From assembly GCF_001517085.1 (NCBI RefSeq), contig NZ_LRAC01000138.1, positions 35,553-99,552 on the forward strand: a stretch of DNA of 64,000 nt, written 5' to 3'. The position numbers and the translations under genes were made by a program. How positions within the stretch are numbered: the first letter of the stretch is position 1; the number at the start of each line of letters is the position of its first letter. The stretch is from Paenibacillus sp. DMB5 (GTDB lineage Bacteria; Bacillota; Bacilli; Paenibacillales; Paenibacillaceae). This document shows positions 1-7,305 of this stretch, piece by piece. The notes below the pieces were generated by a model. It was not told the origin of the DNA. It worked only from the letters and a program-made list of their open reading frames with translations, and made no database searches.

Positions 1-1
1 A

Positions 2-627
2 GCACCGTTCCGGGTAGAGGAAGGGGAATGGGCGGATGAGGGCCATGTTATTTTCCCCGGCATGGACGGGATTATCTACAGAACAGATGTGCAGGGCACA
101 AAAGAGACGGTAGTAGAGACCGGTGAGTCCTATGTGCATGAGGTAATGCAATCCGGCAATATCATCTACTATGTGACCGGCGAGGATATGCAGCTGACCG
201 CTTATGACACCGATTCGAAGCAATCCAAGGTGCTGAAAAGTAGCGTGGTCTGGGTCATTCCCTCTCCGGACGGCAGCAAGCTCGCGATTGTGAAGCGGAC
301 GAAGCCAGGTGAGATGGTGCTGGTACTCTGTGACAGCGAGGGCAACGAGCAGGCGGAGCTGGCCTCGGGCCAGCAGGTCTTCGGAACCAGCTGGTCTCCT
401 GACGGCAGCAAGCTGGCTTATTCGTTAACCGCCGAGAATCCGGCGGATGACCAGAACGGGGTATTCATTACCGAGCTGGACAGCGGAGAACAGACACAGC
501 TGCTGGGGGATATTGAGATTGCGACCAGCTGCGCTGGAGCCCTTCCGGCAAGAAGCTGCTGGCTTCAGCCTCTGTGCTGAAGGATAACAGATACGAGTTC
601 ACGACTTATGTGATCAGACTGTCGTAA
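2..627 (+). CDS. TolB/WD40-like beta-propeller protein, 3' part, one frameshift
   Basis: The gene enters from the left edge, so its start is missing; about 208 residues are visible. Two repeats with the TolB-type PD40 signature can be read (PSPDGSKLAIVKR and SWSPDGSKLAYS), followed by a third, SPSGKKLLAS, that is reached only by changing frame. Near base 529 one base (probably a C) appears to be missing. Restoring it avoids the early stop at 580 and extends the protein to the TAA at 627, directly before a terminator. PD40 repeats form beta-propellers that bind proteins or glycans. The specific role cannot be told from this fragment. Confidence 0.7.
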
Positions 628-635
628 TGTTAATA

Positions 636-681
636 AAAAGCGCCTGCGGTATGGCTTTCGCTCATACAGCAGGCGTTTTTT
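636..681. terminator. Bidirectional intrinsic terminator
   Basis: CGCCTGC (641-647) pairs with GCAGGCG (669-675). It has an A-run before and a T-run after, so it can serve both the propeller gene on the left and the lipoprotein gene converging from the right. Confidence 0.85.
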
Positions 682-685
682 GCTG

Positions 686-1126
686 TTATTGCGGAATCAG
701 CTGGCTGATCTCGTTCAGCAGACCGTTGATCTGATTAATCGTTTCCGGAATGCCTGTCGATTCGAAGGCGGCCTTGCCTTCCTCAAGGTTCGTCGCGGCC
801 TGATCCAGGCCCTGCTGGAGCTTATCGTTATAGCTGACAATCGACTGATGCAGCTCGGCTGCATATTCCGGAACCTGAAGACTGGCATATGCGGAAATCT
901 GCTCCTTCAGGGCATTAAGCCGTTCCATCAAAGCTTCTTTGGCCTGCGGATCTGTCGCTGCATCCGTCGCCAGCGTCTCCATCTCCTTCCCGAATTCGGT
1001 TAAGGCCTGCATGTATGAAGAGGTGTCTGCAGCAAAGGTGACGCTGTTTTCCACCTTTTCGGCAAAACCGCAGCCAGGGACAATCAGCAGGACGAGCAGC
1101 AGCAGGCTTAGTCCGTATTTCTTCAT
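686..1126 (-). CDS. DUF6376-like lipoprotein
   Basis: A 146-residue protein with a lipoprotein signal: basic start, hydrophobic core, then the lipobox VPGC, so it should be acylated and anchored outside the membrane. The remainder is helical and rich in Glu, Gln and Ala, beginning FAEKVENSVTFAADT, which matches my memory of the small DUF6376 lipoproteins of Bacillales. The ATG at 1126 is chosen over the GTG at 1135 because AGAGGAG then sits 8 bases upstream. Function is unknown. It stands alone and converges on the propeller gene. Confidence 0.75.
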   Translation of the reverse strand: MKKYGLSLLLLVLLIVPGCGFAEKVENSVTFAADTSSYMQALTEFGKEMETLATDAATDPQAKEALMERLNALKEQISAYASLQVPEYAAELHQSIVSYNDKLQQGLDQAATNLEEGKAAFESTGIPETINQINGLLNEISQLIPQ

Positions 1127-1275
1127 TTGCTTCACTCCTCTTATTAAGTATCGTAGGTGCTGGGTACTCTAGTTCATACGTCCGTCCGGTGAAGAGGGTT
1201 ACGGGAAATCATCATGAAATTACGATGAAAATACTATGAATTTAAATTTAAAGTGACAGAGAATTAAATTCTTAC

Positions 1276-1305
1276 TTGACAGGTGGGATTAAAGGGGTAT
1301 ATGAT
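1276..1305 (+). promoter_or_regulatory. Sigma-A-type promoter of marR leader
   Basis: TTGACA (1276-1281), an 18-base spacer and TATGAT (1300-1305). The next bases hold GTTCA/TGAAC and CACT/AGTG inverted repeats (about 1316-1342), plausible MarR autorepressor half-sites over the start of transcription. Confidence 0.65.
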
Positions 1306-1370
1306 AGCACCAATAGTTCACCACTAATTAAATGAACAGTGAAATAATCACTTGAGCCGATTGGACCGCC

Positions 1371-1422
1371 AAAGGCTCCCGCAGTACTACCCTATGGAGG
1401 GAGTCTGCCGGGAGCCTTTTTT
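1371..1422 (+). terminator. Terminator inside the marR leader
   Basis: GGCTCCCG (1374-1381) pairs with CGGGAGCC (1409-1416) and is followed by six T. It lies between the promoter and the marR start, so transcripts must read through it to express the regulator. It may be an attenuator, part of an unrecognised riboswitch, or the end of a short non-coding RNA. Confidence 0.75.
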
Positions 1423-1452
1423 GTTTGGCCGATGGAGGAAGGCAGGGATGGT

Positions 1453-1995
1453 ATGACAGATGGGCAATGGGAGCAGCTGGAGGAGGCTGACCATTTGTTC
1501 CGCAGAATGGTGCGGAGATTCGTAAAGGAACGCGACCGGGTGAATGTGGAGGGCATTGCCCTGCCGGGCATGCTGATTCTGAACAAGATTATCCGTGACG
1601 GTGAGCAGCGGCTGGGCGATCTGGCCGGGGAACTTGACTTCACCTCCGGTGCGATCACGGCGCTTAGCGATAAGCTGGAAGCCGGCGGGTTCACGGTCCG
1701 CAGGCGTAAGGAAGATGACCGCAGGACGGTGCTGCTGGATATTACAGCGAAGGGCCGGGAACTGGTTCAGCGCAACAGGAGCGTTGGTGAGCGATGTATT
1801 ACGCTTCTGTTCGAGGGCTTTACAGAGGAGGAGCTTGCCCAGCAGAGCCGCTTCTATGAGCGGATTACCCGGAATCTGGAGGGATTCTCGGATACACTGC
1901 TGGAGCTGGCCAAACAAAAGGCCGAAGCGCCCCCGCCTCCGGCTCCTGAACAGAAGCGAAGAACTGCGCCGGATAATAGATACCTGAGTTACTGA
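1453..1995 (+). CDS. MarR-family transcriptional regulator
   Basis: A 180-residue winged-helix protein. The recognition region around residues 50-85 reads QRLGDLAGELDFTSGAITAL, followed by the wing RRRKEDDRRTVLLDITAKG, the classic MarR DRR signature. Dimerisation helices flank this core, and the C-terminal 25 residues are Pro/Ala-rich and probably disordered. Start 1453 is preferred over the in-frame ATG at 1432 because GGAGGAAGG lies 10 bases before it. The gene is preceded by its own promoter and a leader terminator. No efflux or oxidoreductase target is adjacent; the nearest downstream genes are for sulfated aromatics and begin 565 bases later. The ligand is unknown. Confidence 0.88.
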   Translation: MTDGQWEQLEEADHLFRRMVRRFVKERDRVNVEGIALPGMLILNKIIRDGEQRLGDLAGELDFTSGAITALSDKLEAGGFTVRRRKEDDRRTVLLDITAKGRELVQRNRSVGERCITLLFEGFTEEELAQQSRFYERITRNLEGFSDTLLELAKQKAEAPPPPAPEQKRRTAPDNRYLSY

Positions 1996-2407
1996 TAACA
2001 ACGATAGATAGACAGACGTGAATAGAGCGTATGCTGCAAAACTAAGCGCGGGCTAGGAGAAGAGTTTTTACGAAGACTGCTTGGAGTTTGGAGTGTATCA
2101 CCACAAGAATGTTGATTAGCTAACGAGTGTGGAAATGAGAAATTGGATTGGCTCCATAGGATGGCTTGCCGAGCAAACTAAGTGGAAATTAGTCATCTAT
2201 TTCAGGGTCAGCCGACGAAATGAGGAGATTAGGTGGAAAAAAGCTACTTAGTTTTAATGTTTTCGGGCTTACGGGAGGTTTGTAGTCCAAATAAGTGACG
2301 ATTTTCCACCTAGTCAGCACAGATGGTATGAAATGACGGAATTAGGTGACGAATATCCAACTAGATGTTGCCTCTGGAGGCCAGGAGGAGCTTATGCTCA
2401 CAGAAAA
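1996..2407. other. Non-coding gap with degenerate short repeats
   Basis: No credible gene. The region contains several diverged copies, in both orientations, of a motif like TTAGGTGGAAAA or CTAAGTGGAAATTAG (near 2179, 2230, 2313 and 2342). These resemble remnants of a dispersed intergenic repeat. The 3' end leads into the 66-base tandem repeat. Confidence 0.5.
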
Positions 2408-2539
2408 CTAAGCAAATGCTTCCGAAGCGAGTTTTTGTTTGAAGTAAACACAGGAAGCATAAGCTCACAAAAACTAAGCAAATGCTTCCGAAGCGAGTTT
2501 TTGTTTGAAGTAAACGCAGGAAGCATAAGCTCACAAAAA
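2408..2539. repeat. 66-bp tandem repeat, two copies
   Basis: Two units, 2408-2473 and 2474-2539, are identical apart from about one base (AAACACAGG versus AAACGCAGG). A partial relative precedes them: AGCTTATGCT at 2389-2398 is the inverse of AGCATAAGCT found in each unit. The second unit ends about 20 bases before the arylsulfotransferase start, so the repeats lie in its untranslated leader or promoter region. Each unit holds an imperfect palindrome, GCTTCCGAAGC. Confidence 0.85.
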
Positions 2540-2559
2540 CTTTTAAGGAGAGATCATAT

Positions 2560-4014
2560 ATGGGACACTCAACTATTTATCCGACAGGAGCTACCTTATA
2601 CAACCCGGCCAAGGCATGGAGCGGCTATACCGTCTATCAGGCAGGCGAGGAAGGGGTCGTGCTGATTGATATGAACGGCAAGGAGGTCCATCTGTGGCAA
2701 GGGCTGCTGGGCTTCCCGGCCAAGATTCTGCCCGGCGGCTATGTGCTCGGCAGCACAGGCAGAAGAGATCCGAAATTCGGCATCCAGGATAATGTCGATC
2801 TGGTGCAGGTGGACTGGGACGGCAATATAGTCTGGAAGTTCAACGGCTACGAGCACATCGAGGACCCTGGTTATGAGCCGCTGTGGTATGCCCGCCAGCA
2901 TCATGACTACCAGCGGGAAGGCAATCCGGTAGGCTATTACGCTCCGGGGCTTGACCCGCAGGTGCATGGCGGCAAGACGCTGATCCTGGCCCACAAAAAC
3001 CTGCATAACCATGAGATTTCCAACAAAGAGCTGCTGGATGACACGATCCTTGAAGTGGACTGGGACGGCAACATCGTCTGGGAATGGAAGGCCAGCGACC
3101 ATTTCGCCGAGCTTGGCTTTGATGAGGCGGCGCGCAATGTGTTGTTCCGTGATCCGAATACCCGCTCCTTCGGCCATCTGGGCGGCGGTGTAGGGGACTG
3201 GCTGCATATCAACTCGGCTTCCTATGTAGGCCCGAACAAGTTTTACGATAACGGGGATGAACGCTTCCACCCGGACAACATTATCTGGGATGCCCGTGAG
3301 GCGAACATCATCGCCATCACCGACAGAGCGACTGGAGCTATTGTCTGGCGGCTCGGACCGGACTATTCCCTGCCTGACGTGAAGCATATCGGCTGGATTA
3401 TCGGCCAGCATCATGCCCACATCATTCCTAAAGGCCTTCCGGGCGAAGGGAATGTGCTTGTATTCGATAACGGCGGCTGGGGAGGATACGGCCTGCCGAA
3501 TCCGGCATCCCCTTTTGGCCAGAAAAATGCCGTGCGCGATCATTCGCGGATTCTGGAGATCAACCCGGTTACTTTTGAAATTGAGTGGCAGTACACCTCG
3601 GCAGAGGCCGGCTTCTCCGTTCCGACGGATTCCTACAAATTCTACAGTCCGTATATCAGCTCTGCCCAGCGCCTGCCGAACGGCAATACACTGATTACAG
3701 AAGGCTCAAACGGCCGCCTGTTCGAGGTAACCGCAGAGCATGAAATTGTCTGGGAATACGTCTCACCTTACACAGACCGCCGCAATACCAACATGGTGTA
3801 CCGTTCCTACCGCGTGCCTTACGCCTGGGTTCCGCAGCTTGCGAAGCCCCAGGAAGCGGAGATCGAGCCGATTGATGTAACAACCTTCCGGGTGCCGGGT
3901 GCAGCGCCAAAAGGCTCGGATTCTGTAGTAAGTGTAGCGACAACTCTGCCGTTCGTGGAGGGGGCCGCTTGCGTGGCTACGGCGGATGAAGGTGTGCTGC
4001 AGCGCAAGGGTTAG
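2560..4014 (+). CDS. Aryl-sulfate sulfotransferase (arylsulfotransferase family)
   Basis: A 484-residue beta-propeller enzyme of the ASST type, which moves sulfate from one phenolic sulfate ester to another phenol without PAPS. Recurrent blades read VDWDGNIVWKF, VDWDGNIVWEW and EHEIVWEY. His-rich segments probably belonging to the active site include ARQHHDY, HKNLHNHE and GQHHAHIIPKG. No signal peptide is visible, so unlike the periplasmic enterobacterial enzymes this one should be cytoplasmic. The start is supported by AAGGAG 11 bases upstream. Directly downstream lie a lipoprotein binding protein, ATPase and permease of the sulfonate/sulfate-ester type, suggesting uptake and use of aromatic sulfur compounds. 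Family assignment is firm; the true substrate is inferred. Confidence 0.85.
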   Translation: MGHSTIYPTGATLYNPAKAWSGYTVYQAGEEGVVLIDMNGKEVHLWQGLLGFPAKILPGGYVLGSTGRRDPKFGIQDNVDLVQVDWDGNIVWKFNGYEHIEDPGYEPLWYARQHHDYQREGNPVGYYAPGLDPQVHGGKTLILAHKNLHNHEISNKELLDDTILEVDWDGNIVWEWKASDHFAELGFDEAARNVLFRDPNTRSFGHLGGGVGDWLHINSASYVGPNKFYDNGDERFHPDNIIWDAREANIIAITDRATGAIVWRLGPDYSLPDVKHIGWIIGQHHAHIIPKGLPGEGNVLVFDNGGWGGYGLPNPASPFGQKNAVRDHSRILEINPVTFEIEWQYTSAEAGFSVPTDSYKFYSPYISSAQRLPNGNTLITEGSNGRLFEVTAEHEIVWEYVSPYTDRRNTNMVYRSYRVPYAWVPQLAKPQEAEIEPIDVTTFRVPGAAPKGSDSVVSVATTLPFVEGAACVATADEGVLQRKG

Positions 4015-4045
4015 CCCATTAATATAACGAAGAGGTGCATTGTCC

Positions 4046-5080
4046 ATGAAAAAAACAGGAACCTGGTACGGAACGGTTATTCTGCTCTTATCCCTTTCCC
4101 TTGTTACTATTCTTTCCGGCTGCAGCTCCAAGGGGGATGCGGCGGCTTCAGGAGAAGCGGGGGGCGGCAAGTCCGCAGCCCTGAAGATCAAAATCGCTGA
4201 CACCAATACCAATCCGGTGTTCCGGGTGGCGGCGGACAAGGGCTTTTTCAAAAATCATAATATTGATGCAGAAATCGTCACCTTTGCCTCGCCGGCCGAG
4301 GGGGTAAACGCCCTGTTCATCAAGCAGGTGGATGTGGCTTACGGCGCAGACTTTCCGGTGCTGAACGCGGTATCCAAGGGCGGATATTCCATTATTGCTT
4401 CTGCGGGGCAGGCTACCGATCAGGCGGCTGCAGCCTGGAAGCTGTACGTAAGGGATGATATCCAGTCGGCGGCTGACCTGAAGGGCAAGAACCTCAGCTT
4501 CATCCGCGGTACCTTTATCCCGTATCTGTGGGATGAATATCTGAAGGAGCAGGGAATTGCGCTGAGCGATGTGACGTTGACCGGACAGGGCGGATTTGAT
4601 GAAGCTTTTATTGCCCTGAAGCAGGGTGATATTGATGCAGCCTGGGTCATCGGCTCGGCGCTCGTTGATAAGCTGGCTGCCCTGGAGAATGTACACGAAC
4701 TGAGCGATATGTCCAAAACCCCGGTGCGGCTCGGCATGGGCATTGTGAGCAGTGACGAATTCATTGCTGGGAATCCGGATGGAATCGGCAATTTCCTGGC
4801 GGCGGTTGATGAAGCATCGGCATATGCCCAGGAGCATCCTGAAGAGGTGGCTGACCTCATGTATGACGAAGTGAAGCAGCCCAAAGAAAACACACTGAAG
4901 GATCTGCCGCTCAATCCGTGGATTATCGGCTTTACACCGGCTGCTTATGACAGCCTGGCCGGACAGAAGGCCTATATGATCAGTGCGGGAATCATTGAGA
5001 AGGATTTTGACCTGAAGGCGACAATCAATCTGGAGCCGCTAAAAAAAGTGCTGCCGGATACCGTAACTTACGGGGAATAA
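4046..5080 (+). CDS. SsuA/TauA-like ABC substrate-binding lipoprotein
   Basis: A 344-residue protein with a lipoprotein signal ending LSGC, then an NMT1/THI5-type periplasmic-binding fold (IADTNTNPVFRVAADKG near residue 50; the SFIRGTF and GDIDAAWVIG segments line the usual ligand cleft). Such proteins capture sulfonates, taurine, sulfate esters or thiamine precursors. ATG 4046 is chosen over the upstream TTG because AGAGGTG lies 8 bases before it. It sits 31 bases after the arylsulfotransferase and before a matching ATPase and permease, so sulfate esters or sulfonates are the likely ligand. No SsuD monooxygenase is nearby. Confidence 0.85.
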   Translation: MKKTGTWYGTVILLLSLSLVTILSGCSSKGDAAASGEAGGGKSAALKIKIADTNTNPVFRVAADKGFFKNHNIDAEIVTFASPAEGVNALFIKQVDVAYGADFPVLNAVSKGGYSIIASAGQATDQAAAAWKLYVRDDIQSAADLKGKNLSFIRGTFIPYLWDEYLKEQGIALSDVTLTGQGGFDEAFIALKQGDIDAAWVIGSALVDKLAALENVHELSDMSKTPVRLGMGIVSSDEFIAGNPDGIGNFLAAVDEASAYAQEHPEEVADLMYDEVKQPKENTLKDLPLNPWIIGFTPAAYDSLAGQKAYMISAGIIEKDFDLKATINLEPLKKVLPDTVTYGE

Positions 5081-5138
5081 CGGACTATTTTAACGGTGAT
5101 TAATTTCTTTAATTCAAAAAGTTCAGGAGGTGCCTTGG

Positions 5139-5915
5139 ATGTCCTCACTATCTAACCGTCATGCGATTCAGATTGAGCAGCTCCGCAAAAGCTACAGCGC
5201 CCAGACAACAGGAGATGTTCATTACATTATTAAAGACGTTAATCTGGTGATCAAAGGCGGGGAATTCTTCGTTCTGCTCGGACCGAGCGGCTGCGGCAAA
5301 TCGACGCTGCTTAATATGATCGCCGGGTTTGTCTCGAAATCGGGAGGTAACCTGAAGGTGGATAACGTCGAGATTGACCGGCCGGGCAGAGACCGTGCGG
5401 TAGTCTTCCAGCAGGCCGATTCCTCCCTGTTTCCCTGGCTGACGGTGCGGGAGAATGTCGAGTTCGGGCTGCGGATGAAGAAGACACCGAAGGCCGAGCG
5501 TAAGCAGATTTCAGACCGCTTCATCCAGCTGGTCGGCTTGTCCGGTCATGAGAAGAAGTTCCCGAAGGAGCTGTCTGGCGGTATGAAGCAGCGTGTACAG
5601 CTGGCCCGGGTACTGGCGAACGATCCGGCCATTCTGCTGATGGATGAACCGTTTGGCGCCCTGGATGCGATGACCCGGCGGACGATGCAGAAGGAGCTGG
5701 TCAATATCTGGCGCGAGACGCATAAGACCGTTATTTTCGTCACCCATGATATTCAGGAAGCGCTGCTGCTCGGGGAGCGGATCGGCATCATGTCGGTCGG
5801 TCCCTCCTCCAACATCACGGATGTTTATGACAATCCGCTGCCTTTTCCGCGGGACGTGGCTTCCCCTGAGTTCTACTCGCTGTATAACAAGATTCAGGGA
5901 CATTTTGAAGAATAG
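5139..5915 (+). CDS. SsuB-like ABC transporter ATP-binding protein
   Basis: A 258-residue nucleotide-binding subunit for import of sulfonate-like compounds. Walker A is GPSGCGKST, the Q-loop QQADSS, the signature LSGGMKQR, Walker B ILLMDEP and the switch His VTHD. The family is the nitrate/sulfonate/taurine NitT/TauT ATPases. ATG 5139 follows AGGAGGTG by 6 bases. It is expected to pair at the inner face of the membrane with the permease whose gene starts 15 bases later. Confidence 0.92.
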   Translation: MSSLSNRHAIQIEQLRKSYSAQTTGDVHYIIKDVNLVIKGGEFFVLLGPSGCGKSTLLNMIAGFVSKSGGNLKVDNVEIDRPGRDRAVVFQQADSSLFPWLTVRENVEFGLRMKKTPKAERKQISDRFIQLVGLSGHEKKFPKELSGGMKQRVQLARVLANDPAILLMDEPFGALDAMTRRTMQKELVNIWRETHKTVIFVTHDIQEALLLGERIGIMSVGPSSNITDVYDNPLPFPRDVASPEFYSLYNKIQGHFEE

Positions 5916-5930
5916 ATAAGGGTGTGACAG

Positions 5931-6710
5931 ATGATGAAATGGGTGGAGAAAAAATGGGTCTCCGTCACGCTGCTGTGGCTGGCCGCCTTATGCATCTGGC
6001 AGCTTGGTGCGCTGATATACGGCCCTGACGTTATTCCGGGACCATGGGCCACCCTGCAGGGCGGCCGGGAGCTGATCAGTGACGGTACCCTGATGCAGTA
6101 CATCGGGATCAGCTTTTACCGGGTGCTGGTGGGCTGGGTGCTGGGCAGCCTGCTGGCTGTTCCGGCCGGGCTCATTATCGGCAAAGTGAACATCATCCGG
6201 ATTTTTGCAGAGCCATTCTTGAACTTTATCCGCTTTATTCCCCCGATTGCCTTCATCACGCTGTTTCTGGTGTGGTTCGGGATCGGGGAGCAGTCCAAAA
6301 TAGCCCTGATCATGTACGCCACCTTCTTCATCGTGGTGCTGAATACGCTGACCGGCGTGATGTCGGTGGAGGAGGACAAAATCCGCTCCGCCCGCAGCAT
6401 GGGGGCCAGTGAATGGCAGATCCTGCTGCATGTCATCGTTCCGGCGACCACACCGTATATTTTCACCGGAATCCGTCTGGCGATGGGCACCTCCTATATG
6501 GCCATTATCGGGGCAGAGATGATTGCCTCGAATGAAGGTGTAGGCTATCTGATCTGGAACTCACGGCTGTTTTTCCGCACAGACTGGATTTTTGTCGGGC
6601 TGTTCTGCCTCGGCTTCATGGGCTTCTTTACAGACCGCCTGTTTAACTGGTTCGGCCGCAAGGTGCTGTACCGCTATGGGGTGGTGAGTGTGGCGGCGCG
6701 CAAGCGCTAG
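5931..6710 (+). CDS. SsuC-like ABC transporter permease
   Basis: A 259-residue integral membrane protein with about six hydrophobic segments. The cytoplasmic EAA-type coupling loop reads RSARSMGASEWQILLHVIVP, typical of binding-protein-dependent permeases of the NitT/TauT family. It is the third transporter gene of the arylsulfotransferase operon and completes an SsuABC-type importer. The last segment is followed by a basic tail ending AARKR. Confidence 0.92.
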   Translation: MMKWVEKKWVSVTLLWLAALCIWQLGALIYGPDVIPGPWATLQGGRELISDGTLMQYIGISFYRVLVGWVLGSLLAVPAGLIIGKVNIIRIFAEPFLNFIRFIPPIAFITLFLVWFGIGEQSKIALIMYATFFIVVLNTLTGVMSVEEDKIRSARSMGASEWQILLHVIVPATTPYIFTGIRLAMGTSYMAIIGAEMIASNEGVGYLIWNSRLFFRTDWIFVGLFCLGFMGFFTDRLFNWFGRKVLYRYGVVSVAARKR

Positions 6711-6803
6711 TCAGCCAGGCTGCACAGAGCGGCTTTCAATCCTCCATGCTATAATGTAAGGGCAAGAGCACAGCAGACAGGATTTGAAAGGGGCGGCAGC
6801 CTG

Positions 6804-7040
6804 ATGGAAGTTACCGCACAGGAAGTAGCGGAGTGGATGGTCAAGGAGATCCGGTTTACCGGGACCCTGCACCAGACCGCCGCGATTGAATATGTTAAGG
6901 CCAACTTCGGCGAGCAGTTTGTATTTGTGAACGAGAACGGAAATGCTTCGCTGGCCAAGGATGTAAAGAAGGCGTTCCGCAAGCTGCACGGCGGACGGAT
7001 CGCCTGGGACCGCGATGCTTTTCTGTGGGCCTGGACGTAG
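6804..7040 (+). CDS. Small conserved protein, DUF6953-like
   Basis: A 78-residue soluble protein beginning MEVTAQEVAEWMVKEI, with a conserved-looking core RKLHGGRIAWDRDAFLWAW at the C-terminus. GAAAGGGGCGG precedes the ATG. I associate this sequence with the DUF6953 group of small Bacillales proteins, from memory only; function unknown. A helix-turn-helix-like arrangement is possible but not demonstrated. It is followed at once by a strong terminator and is probably its own transcription unit. Confidence 0.7.
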   Translation: MEVTAQEVAEWMVKEIRFTGTLHQTAAIEYVKANFGEQFVFVNENGNASLAKDVKKAFRKLHGGRIAWDRDAFLWAWT

Positions 7041-7046
7041 CACAGC

Positions 7047-7084
7047 AAAAAGGACCATTGCCCGGTGCGGGTAGTGGTCCTTTT
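7047..7084. terminator. Bidirectional intrinsic terminator
   Basis: AAAAAGGACCA pairs with TGGTCCTTTT around a GC-rich loop. It ends the small upstream gene and may also stop transcripts from the helicase on the other strand. The stretch 7085-7305 beyond it holds nothing I can recognise. Confidence 0.8.
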
Positions 7085-7305
7085 CATATTGAAGGCAGCT
7101 CTGCGTCCTCACTTCAGAACTGCCGAACTGGGAAGCCGTGAACCCCCTGCATGAGCTGCAGGAAAAGGCTGGAATATCACTGGGAACTGAGCACAGGAAT
7201 TTGTGCCTTGACTGACGACAACCCGGGACACCGGTAGCAGGCGCTCCACAAGGCGCTGCCGACCGGGATAGCCTGGCATGGCGCAGACGCTGCCCTGCCG
7301 CCGGC

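Noticed and set aside
2408..2539. Possible CRISPR array
   Set aside because: The two units are contiguous copies with no distinct spacers and no cas genes are present.
2200..2559. S-box/SAM riboswitch before the sulfur operon
   Set aside because: I looked for the conserved kink-turn and AGAGGTGG..GAAACC..GGCAACC elements; none are present.
2333..2665. 110-codon ORF across the 66-bp repeats
   Set aside because: It reads through the tandem repeat, giving a duplicated peptide, has no ribosome site, and overlaps the well-supported arylsulfotransferase start.
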